From Mycolicibacterium sp. P9-64 (GTDB lineage Bacteria > Actinomycetota > Actinomycetes > Mycobacteriales > Mycobacteriaceae): a stretch of 64,000 nt of DNA. The DNA is taken from NCBI RefSeq assembly GCF_008329605.1, contig NZ_NPKO01000011.1, positions 62,001-126,000 on the forward strand, read 5' to 3'. The translations under genes were made by a program, and so were the position numbers. Each line of letters begins with the position of its first letter. The first letter of the stretch is position 1. The notes beneath the pieces were generated by a model. That model ran no database searches. It was not told the DNA's origin and saw only the letters and a list, made by a program, of their open reading frames with translations. This document shows positions 46,207 to 55,191 of this stretch, in pieces.

Positions 46207-47577
46207 TCACCGACCAGCGGAGATGGCGAGCACCTCGTCGAAGCCTTCGACGAGACACTCGTAGAAGACGTCGAAATCGGGTATCGCGCCGGTGTCGACG
46301 TCGATGCCCATCGCACAGGTGTCGACGTAGGTGAGCAGCGTGACATTGACCGCCGCGCCTATCGTCGGTCCGAAGGCGTACTGCCTCACCACCCGGGCAC
46401 CGCCGAGGAAGACGGGCACGGGGACGCCGGGAACATCGCTGGCGAGGAAGTCGACGTGCCGCAGGATCGAGCCGATGTACCAGCGTGGCATCAGGTTGAG
46501 CGCTCCTGCAATCCACTGGGTGTAGGGCAGCGACCTCTCGCGTCGCACCTTGCCGGTCTGCTCGTGAATGGCGGTGATTCGCGCTGCCGGGTCGACGACG
46601 CCGACGGGCACGTCGAACCGCATCAACGTGATTCGGTTACCACCCATTTCATCGTCTTCAGCCCTCAGGCTGATCGGCATCGTCAGGTGCAGGTCGCCGA
46701 CCAGGACACCGTGCCGCTCGTGGTAGCGCCGCAACCCGCCCGCCAACCCGGCGACGAATCCGTCGTTCAAAGCGCCGCCGCAAAGGTGGGCAGCCTCCCG
46801 CAACCGGGGCATCGGCACGTCGTACACGCCCAGCCGGCGAATCAGTGTCCGGTTCGTCATCAGCGGGGATCCGGTGCGATTCACGGGTCGAACGGTTCGG
46901 TAGATCGAAGCCGCGGTGGCTGCCGTGGCTTCGACGGTTGCCAGCGGGTGTCGGACGCTGTCGTAGATCAGCTTCGGGGTCGAGGTGACGGCTCCCGCCA
47001 CTGCTGATGCGACGAGGCCCGCGTTGTAACCCAGCACGTCGCGGTATCCGCGCAGCCACGGCGGCCGCGCCACCGCCGTGAGGCCAGGCAACGGTTGGTG
47101 CGCTGCCGACGATTCCGTGAGGTCGAAAAGCGTCATGCCGATCTGGACACCGCCGACACCGTCAGTCAGCGAGTGGTGGAACTTGCACAGAACCGCCGCA
47201 CCCCCGGTTTCGAGGCCTTCGATCAGCGTGACGCTCCACAACGGGCGGGCCCGGTCGAAGTCCTCCATCTCGGCGATCCGTGCCAACTCGAGTATCCCGT
47301 CGAAGGTGCCCGAGTTCGGCGCCGCCATCCGTCGGATGTGGAAGTCGAGATCGAAGTCCGGGTAGTCCTCCCACCGAGGCGGCGCCGGGGGAAGCGATTC
47401 CACTACTCGTTGCCGGAACATCGGTAGTTTCCTCGTGATGAGGTCGATCCGGTGGCGGACCTCGTCCCAATCAGGCGACTTCTCCAGAAGCACGACGGTG
47501 ACCACCGTCGATCTCAGCCGTGGATCACTTTCCATCGCCCACGTGAATGCGTCACTGTTGCGCATGAATTCAGTCAT
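46207..47577 (-). CDS. second WS/DGAT acyltransferase
   Basis: A 456-residue wax ester synthase/DGAT. The active site is FHHSLTDGVGGVQIG (HHxxxDG). Later segments RTLIRRLGVYDVPMPRL and SDVPGVPVPVFLGGARV are typical of this family. It is only distantly similar to the Tgs1 at 7424, which suggests a different acyl acceptor. GAGAGG lies six bases before the ATG. It is divergent from the acyl-CoA synthetase gene with two DosR-like boxes between, so an activation-esterification pair is likely. Confidence 0.9.
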   Translation of the reverse strand: MTEFMRNSDAFTWAMESDPRLRSTVVTVVLLEKSPDWDEVRHRIDLITRKLPMFRQRVVESLPPAPPRWEDYPDFDLDFHIRRMAAPNSGTFDGILELARIAEMEDFDRARPLWSVTLIEGLETGGAAVLCKFHHSLTDGVGGVQIGMTLFDLTESSAAHQPLPGLTAVARPPWLRGYRDVLGYNAGLVASAVAGAVTSTPKLIYDSVRHPLATVEATAATAASIYRTVRPVNRTGSPLMTNRTLIRRLGVYDVPMPRLREAAHLCGGALNDGFVAGLAGGLRRYHERHGVLVGDLHLTMPISLRAEDDEMGGNRITLMRFDVPVGVVDPAARITAIHEQTGKVRRERSLPYTQWIAGALNLMPRWYIGSILRHVDFLASDVPGVPVPVFLGGARVVRQYAFGPTIGAAVNVTLLTYVDTCAMGIDVDTGAIPDFDVFYECLVEGFDEVLAISAGR

Positions 47578-47641
47578 CTGTGACCTCTCGTGTACCAACG
47601 TACGTCCACCGACGCGGCGTGTCAGCACCCTCGCGCAGTTG

Positions 47642-47725
47642 AGGGCTTTAGGCCCTAAGCGGCGACCAATCGTGGACCACTCGTCGGAGCAGAATGACAT
47701 GCAAGCCAAGGTCTTCCGGCCCTTT
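47642..47725. promoter_or_regulatory. DosR-like boxes (two) between WS/DGAT and fadD
   Basis: AGGGCTTTAGGCCCTAA at 47642-47658 and AAGGTCTTCCGGCCCTTT at 47708-47725. Both match the core well and could induce both genes. Confidence 0.82.
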
Positions 47726-47809
47726 TCGCGGGGCCGCCAGCGGCGTTGAGTCGACGTCGGCGACTGTTTCGGCACCTGACAGTCGCCACGAACTTCGATC
47801 GCCAGGGAT

Positions 47810-49645
47810 ATGCAGATGACCATCGACGGCAACCCCACTTCCACATCCAGAGCCACGTCCGCGGCGAATGTGGCAACGATGTTCCTCGACCGGGTCACGA
47901 CGTCGGCGGACAAGGAGGCCTTTCGTCATCTCGTTGCCGGCCAGTGGGTCTCCGCGACCTGGGGGCAGACCGCGGGCAGCGTCGAGAAACTGGCGGCCGG
48001 ACTGCTGGCGCTCGGCCTCGATCCCGAGCAGCGTGTCGGAATCCTCTCGAACACGCGATACGAGTGGATTCTGGCTGATCTGGCGATCATGTGTGCCGGG
48101 GGCGCCACCACCACCGTGTATCCCACTACCAAGGCCGACGACACCGCCTACATTCTGGCCGACTCGCAATGTCGCTTCGTGTTCGCCGAGGACGCCGCGG
48201 CGCTGGCCAAGCTCACCGAACGTCGCGCCGAGCTGCCTGACCTGACCAAGGTGGTGCTGTTCGACGGCGCCGGTGACGGCGAGTGGGCGATCACCCTCGC
48301 GGAGCTGGCCGAGTCGGGCGAGAAGTATCTGCTCGAGCATCCAGCCGCCGTGCGGACGCGAACCGACGCGATCACCCCTCAACAGTTGGCGACGTTGATC
48401 TACACCTCGGGTACCACCGGGCGGCCCAAGGGGGTGCGGCTATCCCATTCGGCTTGGGCGTATGAGGGGACTGCTGTCGCCGAGCTGAACATCCTGGGCG
48501 AGGACGACCTGCAGTTGCTGTGGCTCCCGTTGGCCCACGCGTTCGGCAAAGTCCTGATGACCACCCAGCTCGCATGCGGTTTCGTCACCGCGATCGATGG
48601 GCGCGTCGACAAGATCGTCGACAATCTCGCGGTCGTCAAACCCACGTTCATGGGCGCCGCGCCCCGCGTATTCGAAAAGGCGCACGCCCGCATCGTCACC
48701 ACCCAGCAAGCCAACGGCCGCCTTCGGGCGTGGCTGTTTTCATCGGCGTTCTCAGTGGGGCTGGCGCTGGACCGCCGCCTGCGCGCAGGCCATCCCCCTT
48801 CGGTGCCGATGTCGCTGCTCCACGGATTCTTCGACCGCATCGTGTTCAGCAAGGTGCGCGCGGCGTTCGGGGGACGCATCCGGTTCTTCATCTCCGGAGC
48901 GGCGCCGCTGAACCGCGACATCAGCGAATGGTTCCATGCGGCGGGCCTGCTGATTCTGGAAGGCTACGGCCTGACCGAAACCGCAGCCGGAACCTGCATC
49001 AACCTGCCCGACCACTACAAACTCGGGTCCGTGGGCCCGCCGCTGAACGGCATGTCGATCCGCATCGCAGGCGCCGAACGGGAAATCCAGGTCCGCGGCC
49101 CCGCAGTGATGGACGGCTACCAGAACCTGTCCGAGGCGACGGCGAACACGTTCACCGAGGACGGCTGGCTGCGTACCGGCGATGCGGGCACCATCGATGC
49201 CGAAGGGTTCCTCACCATCACCGGCCGAATCAAGGAGATCTTCAAGACTTCCGGCGGCAAGTACGTCGCCCCGTCTGCGATCGAGGCGAAGTTCATCGCG
49301 ATGTGTCCTTATGCCAGCCAGTTCTTGGTGTTCGGGGAGGCCCGCAACTACTGCGTGGCGTTGATCACCCTGGATGCCGACCTCATCTCGGCGTGGGCAG
49401 CCGAGAATGGGCTGGACGGCATGACCTATCGGGAGCTGGTCGATACGCCAGCGGTGCGGGCGATGATCGGCGACTACGTCAGCGCACTCAATGTCGACCT
49501 CAACCGCTGGGAAACCATCAAGAAGTGGGTGCTGCTGGACCACGATCTATCCGTCGAGCGCGGTGAGCTGACGCCGTCACTGAAGGTGAAACGAGCTGTC
49601 GTCGCCGAAGAGCAGCAGCCCATCCTCGATGCCCTCTACGCCTGA
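47810..49645 (+). CDS. long-chain fatty acyl-CoA synthetase (FadD)
   Basis: A 611-residue AMP-forming ligase. LIYTSGTTGRPKGVRLSHS is the P-loop, EGYGLTETAAG the second nucleotide motif, and GWLRTGDAGTIDAEGFLTITGRIKE the hinge and signature. The length and motifs resemble FadD15-like enzymes. It should activate fatty acids to acyl-CoA for the adjacent WS/DGAT. Start at 47810; a second ATG is two codons on. Its end overlaps the hoxW end by ten bases, tail to tail. Confidence 0.9.
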   Translation: MQMTIDGNPTSTSRATSAANVATMFLDRVTTSADKEAFRHLVAGQWVSATWGQTAGSVEKLAAGLLALGLDPEQRVGILSNTRYEWILADLAIMCAGGATTTVYPTTKADDTAYILADSQCRFVFAEDAAALAKLTERRAELPDLTKVVLFDGAGDGEWAITLAELAESGEKYLLEHPAAVRTRTDAITPQQLATLIYTSGTTGRPKGVRLSHSAWAYEGTAVAELNILGEDDLQLLWLPLAHAFGKVLMTTQLACGFVTAIDGRVDKIVDNLAVVKPTFMGAAPRVFEKAHARIVTTQQANGRLRAWLFSSAFSVGLALDRRLRAGHPPSVPMSLLHGFFDRIVFSKVRAAFGGRIRFFISGAAPLNRDISEWFHAAGLLILEGYGLTETAAGTCINLPDHYKLGSVGPPLNGMSIRIAGAEREIQVRGPAVMDGYQNLSEATANTFTEDGWLRTGDAGTIDAEGFLTITGRIKEIFKTSGGKYVAPSAIEAKFIAMCPYASQFLVFGEARNYCVALITLDADLISAWAAENGLDGMTYRELVDTPAVRAMIGDYVSALNVDLNRWETIKKWVLLDHDLSVERGELTPSLKVKRAVVAEEQQPILDALYA

Positions 49646-50118
49646 TCAAGCGAGCTCACTCGGGTTCGCGGCAACGACAGGTACGCCGTCGCATCGTCCA
49701 GGTTCGCCTGCGCCTGCGGCGTCAAACCCATGTCGAGCTCGAATGCGAAGCCCCTGATCGCGAGCACGTACACCGCAGGCATCCGCCCGAAACAGTGCTG
49801 ACAGGTCGCCAAGATCGCCGGGATCGACACGGCGTGCGACGTGAAGCTGAAGTCCAGCTTCGGCATCGCGCGCTCCAACGTGAACGACGTCACCGAGGCG
49901 TCCCTGGTGGCATCGACGAAGAGCACGCGTTCCTTGGTGCTGATCAATTCGGCATCCTCCAGCAGCAGCTGATACCCCCTGTGCAGGTCGGCAGTCGCGC
50001 AACGGCCCTGCGCCTCAAGCCAATCGACGAAGGCCCAACCCAAACCGTCGTCCTGGCGGCCCACGTTGCCGATCCCATAGATCAGACAACACTCATCGTC
50101 TAGCTCGTCGAGCGTCAT
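49636..50118 (-). CDS. hoxW: [NiFe]-hydrogenase maturation protease HoxW
   Basis: A 160-residue endopeptidase of the HycI/HoxW family. CLIYGIGNVGRQDDGLGW near the N-terminus has the nickel-contacting Asp of this family, and FSFTSHAVSIP the conserved His region. It should cut the C-terminal tail of HoxH after its nickel site is loaded. Its ATG overlaps the hoxH stop (ATGA). Homologue length (about 167 in Ralstonia) supports the start at 50118. It is the last gene of the operon. Confidence 0.88.
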   Translation of the reverse strand: MTLDELDDECCLIYGIGNVGRQDDGLGWAFVDWLEAQGRCATADLHRGYQLLLEDAELISTKERVLFVDATRDASVTSFTLERAMPKLDFSFTSHAVSIPAILATCQHCFGRMPAVYVLAIRGFAFELDMGLTPQAQANLDDATAYLSLPRTRVSSLDQA

Positions 50119-51584
50119 GACCGGACGCGTTCGGTGACGACGTTTCCCGCCGCGTCGTGCACGCTCACGATCAGCGGCATCTCCCCTAAGGCGTGCGTCG
50201 CGCAGCTCAGGCACGGGTCGTAGGCACGGATCCCGACTTCGATGGCGTTCATCATCGCCTCGGTGATCTCGGCGTGCCCCCCGAGGTAGTCCTCGGCCAC
50301 CGAGCGCACCGTGCGGTTGATGACCTCGTTGTTGTGCGTGGTGGCCACGATGAGATTGGCGAACGTGATGTCCCCTTCCTCGCCGGCACGGAAGTGGTGA
50401 AGCAGAGTGCCCCGCGGTGCCTCGACGACCCCGACGCCCTCCCCTAGCCACGCCCCGTCCGCGGGAGCGACGAGCAGGTCCTGCCTTTGGAGGTCGGGGT
50501 CTCGAAGCAGCTCCTCGATCAGCTCTGCTGCGTGCAGCACTTCGATGGTTCGGGCCCAATTGGTGTGCAACGTCATGTTGTTCGCAGCGCCACCCGTGTA
50601 GGCGTGGAATCGCTCCAGTGCCTCCTGAGCCCGCGGCGTCGACAGCGACGCGGTCACGTTCATCCGCGCGAGCGGCCCCACCCGAACCGAGCCCTCCGCC
50701 CTACCCAAGGCCTTGAGGAAGGGGAACTTCATGTAGCTCCACTCTTCGACGGCTTCCGAAAAGTGGTCGAGATACTCGCGATAGTCGAATTCCTGGACGA
50801 TTCGCTTGTCTCCGTCGATGATTCGCAGCGTGCCGTCGTAGTAGTCCACGTTGCCATCGGTGTCGACCAGGGACATGCTGAGGGCGGGTACATTCGCGAA
50901 ACCGTCGACCGCGCTTCGGTTCTTCTCGTGAAAGTCGTGAAACAGGCGAAGGCCGTCCTGCGCGTAGTCGATGATCTCGTCGATCGACGGGAGCCCCTCC
51001 TCGCCGTGCAGGAGGCGGTCGCATTCGGCGCGGCTCAGATTCTTGTCGACGCCTCCCGGCACCGAGTTGATGCCGTGCATCCTTCTGCCGAAGACCGTCT
51101 TGATGACCTCTTGGCCCCACTTGCGCAGCATGATCACCCTGCGCATCAAGGCGGGGTCCGCCTCGATCAGGCCGAGGATGTTGCGCTGCTCTGGCGCCGC
51201 GTCCATCCCGAAGAGCATTTCGGGGACGACCAGATAGAAATACGCCGTCGCATGCGATTGGAGCATCTGCGCGTAGTGGCCGAGCCTGCGGATCTTCTCC
51301 GCCGTCCGCGTGATTCCGGCACTCGAGCTCGCGCCGACGCCGATCATCTCATCGAGAGCCTTTGCCCCACAAAGATGGTGACTGACGAAGCAGATTCCGC
51401 AGATGCGCTGCATCAGCATTGGCGCCTCCCAGAAGGGGTGGCCCTGGACGAACTTCTCGAAGCCCCGAAACTCGACGACGTGCAGCCTGGCGTCGACGAC
51501 GTTGTCGTCGTCGTCGAGATGCACGGTGACCTTGCCGTGGCCCTCGATCCGGGTGACGGGATCGATGATCAGTTTTCTGCTCAC
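50115..51584 (-). CDS. hoxH: NAD-reducing [NiFe]-hydrogenase large subunit HoxH
   Basis: A 489-residue catalytic subunit. Nickel ligands are in RICGICFVSHHLCGAKALDE (Cys62, Cys65) and DPCLSCATH (Cys458, Cys461). A 25-residue tail follows His464 and is the expected HoxW cleavage product. The motif and length fit group 3d (Ralstonia HoxH 488 residues); the mycobacterial Hyd3 reported earlier is group 3b. GTG start with GGAGA upstream. It forms the hydrogenase dimer with HoxY. Confidence 0.95.
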   Translation of the reverse strand: MSRKLIIDPVTRIEGHGKVTVHLDDDDNVVDARLHVVEFRGFEKFVQGHPFWEAPMLMQRICGICFVSHHLCGAKALDEMIGVGASSSAGITRTAEKIRRLGHYAQMLQSHATAYFYLVVPEMLFGMDAAPEQRNILGLIEADPALMRRVIMLRKWGQEVIKTVFGRRMHGINSVPGGVDKNLSRAECDRLLHGEEGLPSIDEIIDYAQDGLRLFHDFHEKNRSAVDGFANVPALSMSLVDTDGNVDYYDGTLRIIDGDKRIVQEFDYREYLDHFSEAVEEWSYMKFPFLKALGRAEGSVRVGPLARMNVTASLSTPRAQEALERFHAYTGGAANNMTLHTNWARTIEVLHAAELIEELLRDPDLQRQDLLVAPADGAWLGEGVGVVEAPRGTLLHHFRAGEEGDITFANLIVATTHNNEVINRTVRSVAEDYLGGHAEITEAMMNAIEVGIRAYDPCLSCATHALGEMPLIVSVHDAAGNVVTERVRS

Positions 51585-51599
51585 GCGGAATCTCCGAGA

Positions 51600-52217
51600 T
51601 CAGTCGTAATGGTTGAGTGAGCGGGGCAGCGCGACCGGGCGCCCGTTGATCAGATCGTCGAGCACCGTGAAGATGGCATCCGCATCCGGTGGGCACCCCG
51701 GAATGAAGTAATCCATCTCGACCACTTCATGGCACGGGTAGACCTTGGTCGTGATTCGGGGAATGTCGGGATGACGGGGGATGACGGGTTCGGCGCCAGG
51801 AACCGCAGTGGGCGAGCGCAGGTAGGCCTCGGCGAGGACGTCCTTCAGCTCGAAGAAGTTACGCATGGCCGGAACACCGCCCCAGACGGCGCACGCTCCC
51901 ACGGAGATCAGGACGTCGCAGTTCTCCCGATAGTGACGCAGGGTGTCGATGTTGTCCTCGTTCGCGACACCGCCTTCGATGAAGCCAATCGCGCAGCGCT
52001 GGGTGATTCTCTTGATGTCGGTGAGCGAGGACCGGTGAATCGTGACCTTCGTCAGCAGCGACAGGATCCGCTCGTCCATGTCGAGGAACGACAGCGTGCA
52101 GCCCCAGCAGCCGCACAACCCGATCATCGCCACGTCGATCTTGCCTTCGCGCGCCGCGAGGAGTGCCGGATCCGGTGCTGTGGCCGGCATTTCGTGCGAC
52201 GCGATGTCGTCGGTCAC
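51600..52217 (-). CDS. hoxY: NAD-reducing hydrogenase small subunit HoxY
   Basis: A 205-residue subunit with the proximal cluster Cys motif LCGCWGCTLSFLDMDE (Cys35, 37, 40), then GACAVWGG and IPGCPPDADAIF. These ligate a single [4Fe-4S] near the Ni-Fe site, as in cytosolic hydrogenases; the longer Cys set of membrane uptake enzymes is absent. Its GTG start overlaps the hoxU stop. Very close to Ralstonia HoxY (209 residues). Confidence 0.94.
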   Translation of the reverse strand: MTDDIASHEMPATAPDPALLAAREGKIDVAMIGLCGCWGCTLSFLDMDERILSLLTKVTIHRSSLTDIKRITQRCAIGFIEGGVANEDNIDTLRHYRENCDVLISVGACAVWGGVPAMRNFFELKDVLAEAYLRSPTAVPGAEPVIPRHPDIPRITTKVYPCHEVVEMDYFIPGCPPDADAIFTVLDDLINGRPVALPRSLNHYD

Positions 52218-52930
52218 GTTGCGCCGGATTCGTCAGACGTGTCCAATGCGCGTTCGCGGACGGATTCGACTTCGTACTTGCGTCGGCCGATCGGAACGTC
52301 GTAGCCGACCCGTTTCTCGATGATGGCGCCGACGGGGCAGATGTCGACGGCGTAGCGGATCTGCTCTTCCGGCATGGCGTTGGCACGTTCGGCGTCGATG
52401 TCGATGCGTGACTCGGCGCCGCGCCGACTGATGCTGAAGATCTTCTGGCCGGTCGCCCCGTCGCGGACGAATTCGACGCACCGTTGGCAGAAGATGCAGC
52501 GATCCCGTTCCAGCCATATTCGCTCCGATGCGTGGTCGCGTTCGCGCCGCGGGAACCTGTAGGGGAAGCGCGACACCACCATGTCCAGCTCGTAGCCGAC
52601 GGCTTGCAGAGTGCAGCGCCCGCTCTTCTCGCAGCTCGGGCAGTTGTGGGTACCCTCGGCGAACAGCAGTTCCACCAACGCCTTTCGGAGATCGGTCGTT
52701 TCAGGCTCGTCGACCTCGACCGTCATCCCGTCCGAGACGCGCACCGTACAGGCCGCGGCGACGACGCCGTTCACCTTCACCGAGCAGACCCGGCACGTCC
52801 CCAGGCACGGCATGCCCTTGAGGTAGCACAGCGTCGGGATGTACACGCCAGCGTCGGCCGCCACGTCGACCAGGGTTCTTTGCGCCTCGGTCGACACGGG
52901 TACTCCATCGATCTCGATCCGAATGGTCAT
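52214..52930 (-). CDS. hoxU: hydrogenase diaphorase subunit HoxU
   Basis: A 238-residue iron-sulfur relay protein resembling the N-terminus of NuoG. Ligand sets are visible in order: a [2Fe-2S] group CYLKGMPCLGTCRVC, HNCPSCEKSGRC for the His-Cys cluster, and CIFCQRC with the late CPVGA for a [4Fe-4S]. The overall pattern matches Ralstonia HoxU (234). The stop overlaps the hoxY start and the ATG overlaps the hoxF stop (ATGA). Confidence 0.93.
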   Translation of the reverse strand: MTIRIEIDGVPVSTEAQRTLVDVAADAGVYIPTLCYLKGMPCLGTCRVCSVKVNGVVAAACTVRVSDGMTVEVDEPETTDLRKALVELLFAEGTHNCPSCEKSGRCTLQAVGYELDMVVSRFPYRFPRRERDHASERIWLERDRCIFCQRCVEFVRDGATGQKIFSISRRGAESRIDIDAERANAMPEEQIRYAVDICPVGAIIEKRVGYDVPIGRRKYEVESVRERALDTSDESGAT

Positions 52931-54738
52931 GTCATCCCGTCCGTTCCCAGCTCGGTCAGGGTGTCGTCGTATCCGGCGAGGGCAGCATTCGGATCGAACG
53001 ATGGTCGCAGTGTCCCTGCGCGAGCGCGCAACCTGCTCTCGTAGATCTCGGGGAACTTCGCCATCGTCGTCAGGATGGGATTGGCTGCGGTAGCCCCGAG
53101 ACCGCACCGACTGGTCGATCGCACCATTGCGCCCCACTGAACGATCTCGTCGAGGTCTCTCTGGGCCCCGTTGCCGTCGTGGACGAGTGCGATCTTGTCG
53201 TGCAGCGCTTCGGTGCCTGCCCGACAGGGCACACAGATGCCGCAGGACTCGTCTGCGAAGAACCTGGTGTAGTGCTTCACGGAATCCAGCAGGTCACGGG
53301 TGCCGTCGAAGATGGTGACGGCGCCGTTGCACGGGACGTCCTCGTAGGCGATACGACGTGGGCCGTCCGCCGCCACCGACAGACACTCCCCCGACGGACC
53401 ACTGATCTGGACCGCGCGAGCATCGTGTGCACCCACCATGGACAGCAGCTGGTCGAGGGTGATGCCCCACTCGACCTCATACACACCAGCACGGTCGCAG
53501 TCCCCCGCGACGCTCAACAAGCGTGCGCCCGCCGACTCGGGTGTGCCCATTCGGCGGAACCATGCGGCGCCTTCCTCGACGACGCGGGTTGCGGCAGCGA
53601 AGGTTTCGACGTTGTTGACGCAGGTCGGCTTGCCGAGGTAACCCTCCTGCACCGGGAAGGGCGGCTTGAGCCGGGGCGTGCCCCTTTTGCCCTCACAGGA
53701 CTCGATCAGCGCCGACTCCTCGCCGCAGACGTAGGCGCCCGCGCCGAGCTGGATGCGGATGTCGAAGTCGAAGCCGGCTTGGCCGCCGACATCGCGCCCG
53801 AGCAGCCCATCGTCTCTCAGCTGCTGAAGCTGGCTCTCCAGATAACGCTCGAGGTATGCGTATTCGGCACGGAGGTAGATGATTCCGTGCCTGCTCCCGA
53901 TCGCGTGAGCGGCGATGATCATCCCGATGAAGACATCCTTGGGCGATCGGGTCAGCAGTGCTCGATCCTTGAACGTGCCCGGTTCACCTTCGTCTGCGTT
54001 GCAGATGACGTACTTCTCGTCACCCGGGGCGGCCCTGCACAGTTGCCACTTCAGCCCCGTTCGGAACCCGGCACCGCCATACCCGCGAAGCCCCGATTCG
54101 GAGACCGTGCCGATGATCTGCTCAGGCGTACTGGCCAGGCAGCTCTTGAGCAACGCCTGGTAATCCGTTTGGCCGAGAAAGAACACCGGGCCCCGAGTGT
54201 GGACGTTGGACTCCACCAGTGCGTCGACGTAGGCGATGCCGTCATCGGGTAATCCGGCCGGGTTCGCGACGTCAGCGGCGGTTCTCCCCGCCTTCAACTG
54301 CGCGATGACGTTTGCGACGGACTCGGGCGTCAGCCGCGTGAACACCACGCGGTCGATCATCATCGCCGGTTCCTGGTCGCTGAGCCCGATGCACTGAGTC
54401 TCGAACAGACCGAACGTCCCCGACTCGTCGGTCTCGCCAAAGCGGACCCCGGTCTCGGATTCGAGCGCGTCGTACACGTCCTGGTAGCCGCGCATCTTGG
54501 CAATTACCGTGTTGCTCAGGTAGATCCGGTGCCGTCCGGACGGCGTGCGGTGGAAGAAGTGATAGAAGGAGGCCGTCTCGACGATGTCCAGCGGAGACCG
54601 GCTCAGCGCAGCCGCGAGTTGTGGCAGGTGATCGTCGGAGATGTGGCCGTACAGATGCTGGACGTCCCAGAGGATGTCGATCAGCCGCGTTCCGTCGTAG
54701 TGGTATCGCCCAAGGATGGTTTCGATGTCGCGGTTCAT
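52927..54738 (-). CDS. hoxF: hydrogenase diaphorase subunit HoxF (NuoE-NuoF fusion)
   Basis: A 603-residue NADH/FMN subunit. Residues 1-160 are NuoE-like; 180-600 are NuoF-like, with RGYGGAGFRTGLKW, YVICNADEGEPGTFKDR (FMN/NADH) and ESCGICVPCRAG plus SRCGLG (N3 [4Fe-4S]). The NuoE half keeps one of four [2Fe-2S] Cys. The start at 54738 (MNRDIETILGRY) aligns with Ralstonia HoxF (602); an in-frame ATG nine codons earlier exists but lacks support. The ATG overlaps the stop of a 15-codon mini-ORF. It should accept electrons from the HoxHY dimer and reduce NAD+, or the reverse. Confidence 0.93.
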   Translation of the reverse strand: MNRDIETILGRYHYDGTRLIDILWDVQHLYGHISDDHLPQLAAALSRSPLDIVETASFYHFFHRTPSGRHRIYLSNTVIAKMRGYQDVYDALESETGVRFGETDESGTFGLFETQCIGLSDQEPAMMIDRVVFTRLTPESVANVIAQLKAGRTAADVANPAGLPDDGIAYVDALVESNVHTRGPVFFLGQTDYQALLKSCLASTPEQIIGTVSESGLRGYGGAGFRTGLKWQLCRAAPGDEKYVICNADEGEPGTFKDRALLTRSPKDVFIGMIIAAHAIGSRHGIIYLRAEYAYLERYLESQLQQLRDDGLLGRDVGGQAGFDFDIRIQLGAGAYVCGEESALIESCEGKRGTPRLKPPFPVQEGYLGKPTCVNNVETFAAATRVVEEGAAWFRRMGTPESAGARLLSVAGDCDRAGVYEVEWGITLDQLLSMVGAHDARAVQISGPSGECLSVAADGPRRIAYEDVPCNGAVTIFDGTRDLLDSVKHYTRFFADESCGICVPCRAGTEALHDKIALVHDGNGAQRDLDEIVQWGAMVRSTSRCGLGATAANPILTTMAKFPEIYESRLRARAGTLRPSFDPNAALAGYDDTLTELGTDGMT

Positions 54739-55191
54739 CCAGCACCGCACCTTCGGCGACGACATCCGTTCGGCGACTTCATGCTCGTGGCGACCCTGGG
54801 TTTGCCAGAACGAGATGGGCCACGAACGATCCAGCTGGCGTGATCGTCATCTGACGCTCCTTTCGACGATGGATCGTGGCCGTGGCTGCCGCGTCCGAGA
54901 TCGGCAGTCCGTGCACCTTCGACTCCATCCCCGCCATCCGCGATCACGGCCGTCGCTGTGGACCGTGCCCCAAACGCTGCGCCGAATACGCATCGCCGCG
55001 CAAGAGCACAAGGTCACCGGGCAGACAGGGTCGGCCATGCCCCTTCGCGTGGTGACGTTTGCCCGGTTGGAAGTGACTTTTGGCCCGGGTGCTGGTGCGC
55101 GGTCCGAGTCCAGAGTTGACACCGTTGCCGACGAGGCCCTCCTTGGCTTGAGCCGGCATCGACCGCATCGATTGCAAGAGGGAGCCAGTCA
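54739..55191. promoter_or_regulatory. hox/hemophore intergenic region: mini-ORFs and DosR-like boxes
   Basis: Two DosR-like boxes, GGTGACGTTTGCCCGG at about 55051 and AAGTGACTTTTGGCCCGG at 55071-55088. On the minus strand a 23-codon ORF (54850 to 54779) has AAAGGAG before its ATG; its TGA overlaps the ATG of a 15-codon ORF (54782 to 54735), whose TGA overlaps the hoxF ATG. The first peptide starts MTITPAGSFVAHLVL, the second MKSPNGCRRRRCGAG. No larger gene is seen. Confidence 0.65.
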
